Assembly (NCBI GenBank): GCA_965230635.1
Contig: CBDDLJ010000016.1
Location: 62,001 to 126,000 of the forward strand
Length of the DNA stretch: 64,000 nt
Source: CBDDLJ01 sp965230635
GTDB lineage: Bacteria > Pseudomonadota > Gammaproteobacteria > UBA1113
Direction: 5' to 3'
Below, one piece after another: positions 25,145 through 35,494 of this stretch. The translations under genes were made by a program, and so were the position numbers. Position 1 is the first letter of the stretch; each line of letters starts with the position of its first letter. The notes beneath the pieces were generated by a model. The model searched no databases and was not told the origin of the DNA. It saw only the letters and a program-made list of their open reading frames with translations.

Positions 25145-26725
25145 ATGACTGAAGTAGCAATAGGGCATCACGAACATAAGCAATCGTTTTTTGCTCGTTG
25201 GTTTATGAGTACGAATCATAAAGATATTGGTACTTTGTATCTTTGGTTTAGTCTTATTATGTTTTTTATCGGTGGCTTAATGGCTATGGGTATTCGTATT
25301 GAGCTTATTCAGCCAGGACGAGTACTACTCGATCCGAATCAATATAATGAAGCATTGACCTTACACGGCTTAATAATGGTCTTTGGTGCTATTATGCCTG
25401 CATTTGTAGGATTTGCTAACTGGCAAGTGCCGCTTATGGTTGGTGCCCCGGATATGGCGTTTCCGAGAATGAATAACTGGAGTTTCTGGTTATTAATGAG
25501 TGGATTTTTATTAATGATATCGACATTATTAATGCCAGGCTCAGCTCCAAATTATGGTTGGACTTTCTATGCGCCACTATCAACAACCTATGGTCCCAAG
25601 AGCACCGACTTTATGATTTTATCGATTCATATTCTTGGTTTGTCATCAATTATGGGAGCTATCAATGTGATAGCAACCATATTAAATATGCGTGCGCCGG
25701 GCATGCATTTAATGCGTATGCCAATGTTTTGTTGGGGCTTATTAATTACTTCTTTCTTATTAATCGCTGTTATGCCAGTACTAGCAGGTTGTGTCACTAT
25801 GATGTTAATGGATAGACACTTTGCCACTAGCTTTTTTAATGCTGCAGGTGGTGGCGATCCACTATTATTTCAACATGTATTTTGGTTCTTTGGACATCCA
25901 GAAGTGTATATTATGATTTTGCCTGCGTTTGGAATTGTGTCAGAAATTATTCCTACTTTTAGTCGTAAGAAGCTATTTGGTTACCATTTTATGGTCTATG
26001 CAACAGCATGTATTGCCATTTTGTCATTTATCGTTTGGGCGCATCACATGTTTGCTGCAGGAATTAGTTTGGGCGCTGAATTATTTTTCATGTATGCGAC
26101 ACTGATCATTGCTGTGCCCACAGGTGTTAAAGTATTTAATTGGGTTAGTACAATGTTCCGTGGTGCGATGACGTTTGAAACACCTATGTTATTTGCTATT
26201 GGTTTTATTATCATGTTTACTATTGGTGGTTTTTCTGGGGTTATGTTGTCGCTAGCCCCCTCGGATCAACAATACCATGATACTTATTTTGTTGTAGGAC
26301 ATTTCCATTATGTATTAGTTTCGGGTGCTTTGCTGTCTATATTTGCAGCGACTTATTATTGGCTGCCAAAATGGACTGGCCATATGTATAGTGAGACATT
26401 AGGTAAGTTACACTTTTGGTTAACGTTAATATCGCTTAATTTTACTTTCTTTCCTATGCATTTTTTAGGGCTAGCAGGCATGCCGCGCCGTATACCAGAT
26501 TACGCATTACAGTTTGCTGATTTTAATAAAGTAACGTCGATTAGTGCCTTTGTTTTTGGTATTTCTCAGTTATTGTTTGTATATATTATTATTAAAACAA
26601 TCAGAGGAGGGAAGCCAGCAACGGCACAAGTGTGGGAAGGTGCACATGGTTTAGAATGGACTGTCCCATCACCAGCACCACATCATACTTTTGCAACACC
26701 ACCTCATATAGATAGTGATGAATGA
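25145..26725 (+). CDS. coxA: cytochrome c oxidase subunit I
   Basis: Catalytic heme-copper subunit of an aa3-type oxidase, about 526 residues with twelve expected membrane helices. The heme a ligand region is TLHGLIMVF. The CuB/cross-linked Tyr block is WFFGHPEVYIMILPAFG, HH of the CuB site is in VWAHHMFAAG, and the heme a3 and a ligands are in DTYFVVGHFHYVL. ATG 25145 is preferred over 25139 because AGGAG then lies 9 bases away instead of 3. It overlaps ctaG at the 3' end. The oxidase indicates aerobic respiration. Confidence 0.97.
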   Translation: MTEVAIGHHEHKQSFFARWFMSTNHKDIGTLYLWFSLIMFFIGGLMAMGIRIELIQPGRVLLDPNQYNEALTLHGLIMVFGAIMPAFVGFANWQVPLMVGAPDMAFPRMNNWSFWLLMSGFLLMISTLLMPGSAPNYGWTFYAPLSTTYGPKSTDFMILSIHILGLSSIMGAINVIATILNMRAPGMHLMRMPMFCWGLLITSFLLIAVMPVLAGCVTMMLMDRHFATSFFNAAGGGDPLLFQHVFWFFGHPEVYIMILPAFGIVSEIIPTFSRKKLFGYHFMVYATACIAILSFIVWAHHMFAAGISLGAELFFMYATLIIAVPTGVKVFNWVSTMFRGAMTFETPMLFAIGFIIMFTIGGFSGVMLSLAPSDQQYHDTYFVVGHFHYVLVSGALLSIFAATYYWLPKWTGHMYSETLGKLHFWLTLISLNFTFFPMHFLGLAGMPRRIPDYALQFADFNKVTSISAFVFGISQLLFVYIIIKTIRGGKPATAQVWEGAHGLEWTVPSPAPHHTFATPPHIDSDE

Positions 26726-27284
26726 AAGCGCGCGCAAAAATAAACGGATATTAATAACATTTATATTAGTGGGTGTGGGCATGTTTGGTTTTGCTTTTGC
26801 AATGATTCCTATGTATCGCATGCTTTGCCAAGTAACAGGACTTAATGGTAAGAATTACCAAATTAGCGATCTGCAAAAATCAGTGCCGATTGATAAAAAT
26901 AGGACAATAACTGTGCGATTTGTAGCAACAACTAATGAGACTTTACCCTGGGTGTTTCGCCCTAACAATAAAGTTGTAAAAATTCATCCAGGTGAGATTT
27001 CTCGAATTTCATTTTATGCTAAGAATAAAACAATTCATCCTATGACGGTACAAGCAATTCCAAGTGTTGTTCCAGGAATTGCAGCAAAGTATATTCATAA
27101 GACAGAGTGCTTTTGTTTCAAGCAGCAAGTGTTTGCAGCAGGTGAAGACATGGATATGCCAATTTTATTTCATATTGATAGAGATTTGCCAAAAAATATA
27201 CGCAATATTACTATATCTTATACTTTATTTGCCAGTGAAATGGCAGCAGCCAGTTCACTGGCAAAAGTAGGTAGAATTCATTGA
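26718..27284 (+). CDS. ctaG: cytochrome c oxidase assembly protein CtaG/Cox11
   Basis: Membrane-anchored copper chaperone that delivers copper to the CuB site of subunit I. The 188-residue protein has one N-terminal helix, the YRMLCQVTGLNG block that follows it, and the copper-binding CFCFKQQ motif (HKTECFCFKQQVF), then MPILFHIDRDLP, as in the family. ATG 26718 lies inside the end of coxA (8-base overlap), and a GTG three bases earlier is an alternative. Its place between coxA and coxC is the usual operon order. Confidence 0.95.
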   Translation: MNESARKNKRILITFILVGVGMFGFAFAMIPMYRMLCQVTGLNGKNYQISDLQKSVPIDKNRTITVRFVATTNETLPWVFRPNNKVVKIHPGEISRISFYAKNKTIHPMTVQAIPSVVPGIAAKYIHKTECFCFKQQVFAAGEDMDMPILFHIDRDLPKNIRNITISYTLFASEMAAASSLAKVGRIH

Positions 27285-27310
27285 TGGTGCACGAATAGAA
27301 AGGAGTTAAA

Positions 27311-28180
<870 letters not shown>

Positions 28181-29055
28181 TGTTGCTAGAGGGTATGGTT
28201 TTATAGCTTTTGGCTGTTTAGAGGGAACAGAAAATAATTTTCCATCTTCTAAGCGCATAGTTGTTAATAAGCCGCCCCAGACACAGCCAGTGTCTAAGGC
28301 AAATGCATTGGGCTCACCCGTCTCTCCTGCTAGTGCAGCCCAGTGGCCGAATATGATGTTGATATCTTTATTACGTCTATTTGGGACTTTAAACCAAGGT
28401 AAATAATTTTCTGGTGCGTCAGATGGTGGTCCTTTTTTCTTTAAATTCAATTTATCACCAGGGCCACATAAACGCATGCGAGTAAAGGCATTTAAGATAA
28501 ATCGAAGGCGATCATGATCTTTTAAATTTTCATCCCAATGATCAGGATAATTGCCATACATGTTTTGAAAAAATGGAATATGATCTGGACCGCGCAGTAA
28601 TGTTTCTAATTCATTAGCGTAGTGTTGAGCTTGAGTTAAATCCCACTCTGGAAAAATACCTGCATGTACTAATGTATACCCTAATTTGTTATCATGATGT
28701 AACAAAGGTTGTTGCCGTAACCATTCGATTAATTCATTTTTCTCCGGCGCTGCTAAGATATCATCAAGTGTGTCATAAGGTTTTTTTGCTGCTGAACCAT
28801 ACACAATAGCCAGTAAATGTAATTCATGGTTGCCAAGAACCATAATCGCATTTTTTTTTAAGCCTTTGATAAAGCGTAGACAGTGCAGCGATTTTGGTCC
28901 GCGATTAATGATATCGCCAACAAACCATAAGGTATCCTCAGGAGGATTAAAATGAATTTTTTCTAATAAATTAATAAATTCATCAAAACACCCTTGGAGA
29001 TCACCTATTGCATAAGTTGCCATGATTTCACCTTATGAAAACATTGTAATTTTTG

Positions 29056-29061
29056 TATAAT
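29056..29061 (+). promoter_or_regulatory. candidate -10 box for waaA
   Basis: A perfect TATAAT lies in the 76-base gap between the divergent apaH and waaA genes, about 39 bases before the waaA start. The matching -35 position (TTATGA) is poor, so the call is tentative. Confidence 0.35.
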
Positions 29062-29099
29062 ATAGCATAACGGATTTTTATGCATTAAGAGGCTTAAAA

Positions 29100-30377
29100 T
29101 TGCGCATTATTTACACTGTTTTTTATTATTTAGCATTACCTTTTGTCTTGTTACGGCTTGTTTGCAAGGCACGTCGGGCGCCAGCTTATTTACAGCGGAT
29201 TTCTGAACGTTTTGGCGTGTTTGAGCGACCTTTAAAGCAAGGGGGGATATGGATACATTCGGTTTCTGTTGGGGAAACTATTGCTGCGGCACCGTTGATT
29301 AAGCGTTTGCAAAAAGAGTATCCGCATATGCCGATGACAGTAACCACGATGACACCAACTGGTTCCGAGCGAGTTAGAGCGATATTTGATCAGTCTGTAT
29401 TTCATGTTTATGTGCCTTATGATATACCGGGGGCAATAAAACGATTTTTACAACGTATTAAGCCACAAATAGTGATTATTATCGAGACGGAACTTTGGCC
29501 AAACTTAATCCATTTTTGTTGGAAGCATCGTCTACCAGTATTATTAGCCAATGCACGCATGTCAATGAAGTCAGCAAAGGGTTATATGCGTTTCAGTCAG
29601 GTTGTGCATCAAATGTTGCGTAAAATCACACTGATTGCAGCCCAATCAAAATGCGATGCACAGCGTTTTGTTGAGTTAGGTGCTGATGCCGAACGAGTAA
29701 TCATGACAGGAAATATAAAGTTTGACCAACACATTCCTGCTAGCACGTATGAAACAGCAGCTGGCTTCCGTCGCTTGTGGGGAGAGCGTATAGTCTGGGT
29801 TACGGCAAGTACACATGAAGGAGAAGATGAATTAATTTTACATGCTTATAAACAAGTTCAGCAAAAAATTCCTAATGTGTTGTTGGTGTTAGTGCCACGT
29901 CATCCAGAGCGATTTTCAAAAGTGATCGCACTGTGTTGTAAACAAGGTTTTACAGTACAATGTCGCAGCGAGAATAGTATGGAGTGTCCTGCAAATGTTA
30001 ACATTTTTATAGGCGATTCCATGGGGGAATTATCTGCATTTTATGCTGCGAGTGATGTTGCTTTTGTAGGTGGAAGTTTAGTGCCTACTGGAGGACATAA
30101 TCTGTTAGAACCTGCTGCGTTGGGTATTGCCGCAGTGACAGGACCGCATGTTTTTAACTTTGCAGAAATTACCCAGATGTTAATAGCAGCTGGTGCAGTA
30201 CAACAAGTTTCAGATGAGCAAGAGTTGGCACAGACTATTATCAATTTATTAAAAGATAATACGCTGCGAATCCAAGCAGGCAGTAAAGGGCAACGCGTGG
30301 TAGAAGACAATCGTGGATCTGTAGATGCACATGTCAAGTTATGTCATAAATTAATCACGATGCAGGCATCGTCATAA
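29100..30377 (+). CDS. waaA: 3-deoxy-D-manno-octulosonic acid (Kdo) transferase
   Basis: Inner-membrane-associated glycosyltransferase that adds Kdo to lipid A precursors, so the organism should make LPS. The 425-residue protein has a short N-terminal anchor, the acceptor-side blocks IWIHSVSVGETIAA and TTMTPTGSERV, the ETELWPNLI motif, and the nucleotide-sugar region with GGSLVPTGGHNLLEPAA. The start is TTG at 29100, preceded by AGAGG; no ATG lies near the expected N-terminus. The next gene begins 14 bases after the stop and is probably cotranscribed. Confidence 0.95.
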   Translation: MRIIYTVFYYLALPFVLLRLVCKARRAPAYLQRISERFGVFERPLKQGGIWIHSVSVGETIAAAPLIKRLQKEYPHMPMTVTTMTPTGSERVRAIFDQSVFHVYVPYDIPGAIKRFLQRIKPQIVIIIETELWPNLIHFCWKHRLPVLLANARMSMKSAKGYMRFSQVVHQMLRKITLIAAQSKCDAQRFVELGADAERVIMTGNIKFDQHIPASTYETAAGFRRLWGERIVWVTASTHEGEDELILHAYKQVQQKIPNVLLVLVPRHPERFSKVIALCCKQGFTVQCRSENSMECPANVNIFIGDSMGELSAFYAASDVAFVGGSLVPTGGHNLLEPAALGIAAVTGPHVFNFAEITQMLIAAGAVQQVSDEQELAQTIINLLKDNTLRIQAGSKGQRVVEDNRGSVDAHVKLCHKLITMQASS

Positions 30378-30391
30378 AAGGATGAAAACAT

Positions 30392-30685
30392 ATGATGGAA
30401 ATGATTATTAATTTTATATTTAGTATAGGCTTATTTATCAATGCAGCTTTATTTATTCCACAATTGGTATTGCTGCTTCAGAAAAAAAACTCTGATGATG
30501 TTTCACTAACAACATTTTTGGGTTTTTGCGTGATACAATTACTTACCGTGTGGCATGGTTATTATGCAAAAGATATTATTCTCATGTTAGGTTTTAGCAT
30601 CACTTTCTTAATTTGTGGTGCCGTGACAGCTTTAATTATTTATTATCGACTTATAGCATTTTTCAATATGACTAAGCCATTATAA
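30392..30685 (+). CDS. small PQ-loop (SemiSWEET-like) membrane protein
   Basis: A 97-residue protein with three hydrophobic helices and one PQ-loop: LFIPQLVLLLQKKNSDDVS, followed by a second helix and WHGYYAKD. The size and single three-helix bundle fit the bacterial SemiSWEET/PQ-loop group, which transport small solutes as dimers; the substrate is unknown. AGG lies 8 bases before ATGATG. The final residues (about 87-97) are encoded by the left arm of a palindromic mini-element at 30650-30806, so the original C-terminus was probably replaced by the insertion. Confidence 0.75.
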   Translation: MMEMIINFIFSIGLFINAALFIPQLVLLLQKKNSDDVSLTTFLGFCVIQLLTVWHGYYAKDIILMLGFSITFLICGAVTALIIYYRLIAFFNMTKPL

Positions 30686-30806
30686 ACTTCCTCTAACTCG
30701 CGCTTGCTTTGTTCTTCAAAAGCTTATTTACAGTAAGCAAACCTCACTTTTGAAACCGCGCAAGCACGGGTTATACTCGCTTAGTCATATTGAAAACTGC
30801 TATAAG
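30650..30806. repeat. palindromic MITE-like element, copy 1
   Basis: A 157-bp element with 27-bp terminal inverted repeats at 30650-30676 and 30780-30806, differing at one position. The outer end reads CTTATAGCATTTTTCAATAT. It contains no coding sequence. Its inner part is homologous to the palindromic element at 54498-54661 in inverted orientation, sharing ACTAAGCGAGTATA, GGTTTCAAAAG, TGTAAATAAG and AAGCAAGC blocks. The left arm supplies the stop region of the PQ-loop gene. Confidence 0.8.
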
Positions 30807-31107
30807 CCAACACAAGCCTAGTTAGGATCAATTAGGCTTGTATTGGTGTTTTGGTGGTTAAACTTAAGGATCTGTGTGTCCCTAAAGGTGACTCGGCAAT
30901 AATTAATGTTTTCGAATCACTTATATCCAATTCTAGGTAAAAAATTATCGTATGTCAATAAAAAATTTCATTTTCGTTCATAATAATTACGTATTTTATT
31001 CTAGTACGCTTCTTTTGTTTGCTTTTTTATCAGCAGACAGAGAATTTGTTGAGAAAGATAAATGTTGTTTTTTTAACCAAATATGGCTGTTATAAGGTGT
31101 GATATTT

Positions 31108-31127
31108 CAATATAGGTAACCGCTATA
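31108..31127. repeat. solitary end of the MITE-like family
   Basis: The 20 bases CAATATAGGTAACCGCTATA match 18 of 20 positions of the outer end of the element at 54498-54661. No second arm is visible nearby. It directly abuts the helix-turn-helix remnant at 31128. Confidence 0.45.
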
Positions 31128-31287
31128 AGAAAAGAGGCTGGGTTGACACAGAAGAAATTAGCCAAAATAGTAAAGTAAAAAAAGTCGGCCATATCTTGCA
31201 TGGAAAATCATGCTAAAGACATAAAGCTATCCAGCTTGTCACATATCGCTGCTGCACTAGGCAAAAAGCTTCATTTCATTAAAAATC
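31128..31287 (+). pseudogene. XRE/HigA-type helix-turn-helix remnant
   Basis: In one frame the translation reads RKEAGLTQKKLAKIVK, stop (TAA 31176-31178), KKSAISCMENHAKDI, then LSHIAAALGKKLHFIK. That is the core of an XRE/Cro-type DNA-binding domain as found in HigA-like antitoxins, with a nonsense codon in the middle. The N-terminus is missing and the upstream sequence is the end of a MITE-like repeat. No toxin gene is next to it. The remaining bases of the 30807-31107 gap show nothing I can support. Confidence 0.6.
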
Positions 31288-31313
31288 AAGCATGGAGTGA
31301 AGATGCCTTATGT

Positions 31314-33548
31314 TTAGGCACTGGTAATATTATCAACCCGCTGATAACCTCGGGGCAATTTTAATCCGCGCAAGCCACGATGACCAAAATAATGTTGTAA
31401 GTCTTTGTTTTTAATGGTTAATTGTCTTTTTCCTGCATAGACTTTTAATGCATCATTCTGCGCTAAAATGGCGATATTGGCAACATACTCTTCATTTTTT
31501 TGAAATTTTGTTGTCGGGATATTAATGATTTTATTTCCTTTACCTTTATTCATAGCAGGTAATTCCTGTACAGGAAATATTAATAAATGCCCAGTATTCG
31601 TTGCTACGGCAATTAAATCTGATCCTGGATCATTAATGATTTGCGCCGGCAACATCATCGCAGCTTTAGGCACAGAAACAATTGCTTTACCGCTACGATT
31701 TTTTGTCATGCATTCGCCTAGTGTGCCAATGAAACCATAACCTGCATTAGAAGCAAATAATAGAGGTAAATCTTCATTACCCATGATGACTGAAATGAAT
31801 TGGCTACCTGCTGGTGGTTTAATGCGCCCAGTTAATGGTTCTCCCTGACCACGCGCAGACGGCAAGCTATGAGAGGGGATCGCATAGCTGCGACCGGATG
31901 TATCAAAAAACACTGCAGGTTGATTGGTTTTACCCAGAGCATAAGCGCGAAAATTATCTCCGGCTTTGTAGTTTAATTTGTTTATATCAATATCGTGCCC
32001 TTTGGCAGCACGTACCCAACCTTTTTCTGATAAAATGACCGTGGTAGGCTCAGCTGTTATCATATCTGTTTCTTTAATTGCTTGAGCTTCAGCTCTAGTG
32101 ACAATAGGTGAGTGTCGCTTATCGCCATAGGTGTTAGCATCTTCTTTTATTTCTTTTTGTATTAATTTTTCCAAACGTTTTTTTGAGCTTAAGGTTTTTT
32201 CTATCGTGTCTCGCTCTTTAGCTAATGCACCTTGCTCACTTTTGATTTTCATTTCTTCTAGTTTAGCTAAATGCCGTAATTTTAATTCTAGTATAGCTTC
32301 TGCTTGTATATCAGACAGATTGAATTTTTTCATCAATATGAGTTTTGGTTTATCTTCATGTCGAATAATAGCAATAACTTCATCAATATTTAAAAAAGCG
32401 ATTAATAATCCTTCTAATATATGCAAGCGCGCCAGGACTTTATCTAAGCGGTATTGTAATCGACGTTTTACCGTGGTCAGACGATAGTTTAACCATTCTG
32501 TTAAAATTTCTTTTAAATTTTTAACTTTCGGACGATGGTCTATACCAATCATGTTTAAATTAATCCGGTAGCTGCGTTCTAAATCGGTGGTAGCAAATAA
32601 ATGCTTCATTAATGCATCTATATCAACTCGGTTAGAACGAGGAACAATAATCAAACGAGTTGGATTTTCATGATCAGACTCATCACGCAAGTCAGCTACC
32701 ATGGGAAGTTTTTTTGCTGTCATTTGCGATGCTATTTGCTCTAACACCTTTGCACCAGAGACTTGATGCGGCAAAGCTGTAATAATAATATCATTATCAT
32801 CTTTACTGTAAGTTGCACGCATGCGAATGGAACCATTGCCACGTTGATATATCGCATGAATGTCCTCTTTGGAAGTAATGATCTCTGCTGTGGTTGGGTA
32901 GTCTGGTGCCTGAATATGTTGACAAATTTCTTTAAGCGTTGCATTAGGATTGTCTAGCAAGTGTATGCAAGCATTGGCGACTTCACACAAGTTATGTGGT
33001 GGAATATCTGTTGCCATGCCAACGGCAATGCCGGTGGTGCCATTTAATAAAATATTAGGCAAACGAGCAGGGAGTACTGCTGGCTCATCCAGTGTGCCAT
33101 CAAAGTTAGGTACCCAATCAACAGTGCCGTGCCCAAGCTCTTTTAGTAATACTTGTGAATAAGGTGATAAGCGTGCTTCAGTATAACGCATAGCAGCGAA
33201 GGATTTTGGATCATCCGGCGCCCCCCAGTTGCCTTGGCCATCAACTAGTGGATAGCGATAAGAAAATGATTGAGCCATTAATACCATTGCTTCATAACAA
33301 GCACTGTCTCCATGGGGGTGAAATTTACCTAGCACATCACCGATGGTACGTGCTGATTTTTTGAACTTTGCACTAGCATTTAATCCCAGTTCTGACATGG
33401 CATAGACAATTCGACGTTGTACTGGTTTTAAACCATCAGCAATATTGGGTAGTGCTCTGTCCATGATAACATACATGGAGTAATCCAAATAGGCTTGTTC
33501 TGTAAATGATTTTAGTGATTGTGTTTCAATGTTTTCAAGATTTCTCAT
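31314..33548 (-). CDS. parC: DNA topoisomerase IV subunit A
   Basis: Cleavage and religation subunit of topoisomerase IV, which decatenates chromosomes. The 744-residue protein has the DNA-gate region with HPHGDSACYEAM and catalytic Y122 in AAMRYTEARLS, a coiled-coil arm, and a C-terminal beta-pinwheel. It lacks the QRRGGKG GyrA box, and HGDSACYEA is typical ParC wording. The quinolone-determining positions (S82, E86) are unaltered. It overlaps parE by 14 bases, so the two subunits are translated together. Confidence 0.95.
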   Translation of the reverse strand: MRNLENIETQSLKSFTEQAYLDYSMYVIMDRALPNIADGLKPVQRRIVYAMSELGLNASAKFKKSARTIGDVLGKFHPHGDSACYEAMVLMAQSFSYRYPLVDGQGNWGAPDDPKSFAAMRYTEARLSPYSQVLLKELGHGTVDWVPNFDGTLDEPAVLPARLPNILLNGTTGIAVGMATDIPPHNLCEVANACIHLLDNPNATLKEICQHIQAPDYPTTAEIITSKEDIHAIYQRGNGSIRMRATYSKDDNDIIITALPHQVSGAKVLEQIASQMTAKKLPMVADLRDESDHENPTRLIIVPRSNRVDIDALMKHLFATTDLERSYRINLNMIGIDHRPKVKNLKEILTEWLNYRLTTVKRRLQYRLDKVLARLHILEGLLIAFLNIDEVIAIIRHEDKPKLILMKKFNLSDIQAEAILELKLRHLAKLEEMKIKSEQGALAKERDTIEKTLSSKKRLEKLIQKEIKEDANTYGDKRHSPIVTRAEAQAIKETDMITAEPTTVILSEKGWVRAAKGHDIDINKLNYKAGDNFRAYALGKTNQPAVFFDTSGRSYAIPSHSLPSARGQGEPLTGRIKPPAGSQFISVIMGNEDLPLLFASNAGYGFIGTLGECMTKNRSGKAIVSVPKAAMMLPAQIINDPGSDLIAVATNTGHLLIFPVQELPAMNKGKGNKIINIPTTKFQKNEEYVANIAILAQNDALKVYAGKRQLTIKNKDLQHYFGHRGLRGLKLPRGYQRVDNITSA

Positions 33549-35448
33549 CAGTCTTTCCTAATTCAGTAGTGATTAGATTACCTTTAGTTTCTAACCACGA
33601 TCGTCGATCGGCGGTGCGTTTTTTTGCTAGCATCATATCCATTATTTTTTGAGTATTATCTCCTTTTTCTACTGTTAATTGCACTAAACGACGTGTGTCT
33701 AATGCCATCGTTGTCTCGCGCAGCTGCATAGGGTTCATTTCACCTAAACCTTTGAAGCGTTGTACGTTAACTTTTCCTTTTTTCTTTTCTGCAGCAATAC
33801 GATCTAATACTCCTTGTCTTTCACTGTCATCAAGGGCATAGAAAACTTCCTTGCCAATATCGATACGATATAAAGGGGGCATAGCAACGAATACATGGCC
33901 AGCTTCGACTAGCGGTCGAAAGTGTTTGACAAATAAAGCACACAATAGCGTTGCAATGTGTTGGCCATCAGAATCGGCATCTGCCAATATGCATAATTTA
34001 CCATAGCGTAATGAAGACAAATCTGCGCTGCCTGGATCAATACCTAGTGCAACAGCAATATCATGTACTTCTTGTGATGCAAGTACTTCGCTGGGATCCA
34101 CTTCCCAGGTATTAAGAATCTTCCCGCGTAATGGCATAATTGCCTGAAATTCACGGTCACGTGCTTGCTTTGCTGAACCACCCGCTGAGTCACCTTCAAC
34201 TAAAAATAACTCAGTGATATTGAGGTCTTGTGAGCTGCAATCAGCTAATTTTCCAGGCAAAGCAGGTCCACCAGTAATACGTTTGCGTGCGACTTTTTTA
34301 CTTTTGCGCATGCGTTTTTGTGCATTGTTAATAACTAGCTCGGCGATTTGCTCACCGATGCTAACGTGTTCATTTAACCATAAGCTAAAAGCATCTTTTA
34401 CTGCTCCTGAGACAAAAGCAGCACACTCACGTGATGATAATCGTTCTTTAGTTTGCCCAGAAAATTGCGGATCTTGTAATTTGACTGCAAGAACATAACT
34501 ACACTGTTCCCAAATATCCTCTGGAGAAAGTTTTAAACCTCGTGGGATTAAATTACGCAACTCACAAAATTCGCGTAAAGGCTCAAGCAAACCTGTACGT
34601 AATCCGTTAACATGCGTTCCTCCTTGTGGTGTTGGGATTAAATTCACATAGCTCTCTGCAATAATCTCGCCACCTTCTGGTAGCCAAGCAACTGCCCAAT
34701 CAGCTGTTTCAATATCTCCTGATAGCTTACCAACAAAGGGTTCATCAGGAACAGTAAATGAGTTTTTCAAACAGATTTGCAAGTAGGCAGACAATCCTTC
34801 TTCATAAAACCATTCTTGTTTTTCAGCAGTGGTTTTATCTTCGAATATAATGCGCAGTCCAGGACAAAGCACTGCTTTGGCACGTAGCATATGTTTTAAA
34901 CGATTAATAGAAAATTTGGTTGTGTCAAAATATTTTTTATTAGGCCAAAAGTGAATACTAGTGCCAGTATCTCGTTTGGCTACTTCCTCAATGATTGTTA
35001 AATCAGATGTTTTATCTCCATTAGCAAAACTAATACGGTGTAACTTACCTTCGCGTTTAATCTCAACAATAACTTTCTTAGATAAAGCATTTAATACTGA
35101 AATACCAACGCCATGTAAACCGCCTGAAAACTGGTAATTTTTTTGTGAAAATTTACCGCCAGCGTGTAACTTTGACATGATTAATTCTACGCCGGTCATT
35201 CCTTCTTCTGGATGAATATCCACCGGCATGCCGCGACCATTGTCGCTAACCAATAGAGAGTTATCTTTAAAATGAGTGATGGTAATGAGATTGCAATGAC
35301 CAGCAATAGCTTCATCAACACTATTATCAATGGCTTCACAACCGATATGATTGGGATTACGTGTATCAGTATACATACCGGGGCGTTTTCGCACCGGATC
35401 TAAGCCACTTAATACTTCAATATTTCCTGCGGTGTAAGAATTACTCAT
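33535..35448 (-). CDS. parE: DNA topoisomerase IV subunit B
   Basis: ATPase subunit of topoisomerase IV; 637 residues. The GHKL ATPase motifs are EAIDNSVDEAIAGH, DNGRGMPVDIH and GGLHGVGISVLNALS. The Toprim domain has VEGDSAGGSAKQARDR, PLRGKILN and the acidic DADSDGQHI, and the C-terminus ends with the QRFKGLGEMNP block. The length and the start NIEVLSGLDPVRKRPGMY distinguish it from GyrB. It precedes and overlaps parC in one operon; a Nudix gene lies 46 bases upstream on the same strand. Confidence 0.96.
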   Translation of the reverse strand: MSNSYTAGNIEVLSGLDPVRKRPGMYTDTRNPNHIGCEAIDNSVDEAIAGHCNLITITHFKDNSLLVSDNGRGMPVDIHPEEGMTGVELIMSKLHAGGKFSQKNYQFSGGLHGVGISVLNALSKKVIVEIKREGKLHRISFANGDKTSDLTIIEEVAKRDTGTSIHFWPNKKYFDTTKFSINRLKHMLRAKAVLCPGLRIIFEDKTTAEKQEWFYEEGLSAYLQICLKNSFTVPDEPFVGKLSGDIETADWAVAWLPEGGEIIAESYVNLIPTPQGGTHVNGLRTGLLEPLREFCELRNLIPRGLKLSPEDIWEQCSYVLAVKLQDPQFSGQTKERLSSRECAAFVSGAVKDAFSLWLNEHVSIGEQIAELVINNAQKRMRKSKKVARKRITGGPALPGKLADCSSQDLNITELFLVEGDSAGGSAKQARDREFQAIMPLRGKILNTWEVDPSEVLASQEVHDIAVALGIDPGSADLSSLRYGKLCILADADSDGQHIATLLCALFVKHFRPLVEAGHVFVAMPPLYRIDIGKEVFYALDDSERQGVLDRIAAEKKKGKVNVQRFKGLGEMNPMQLRETTMALDTRRLVQLTVEKGDNTQKIMDMMLAKKRTADRRSWLETKGNLITTELGKTDEKS

Positions 35449-35494
35449 TTGTTTGTGTCCATTGTTGTTGTATCCACGTTTTGTTTAATGCTAA

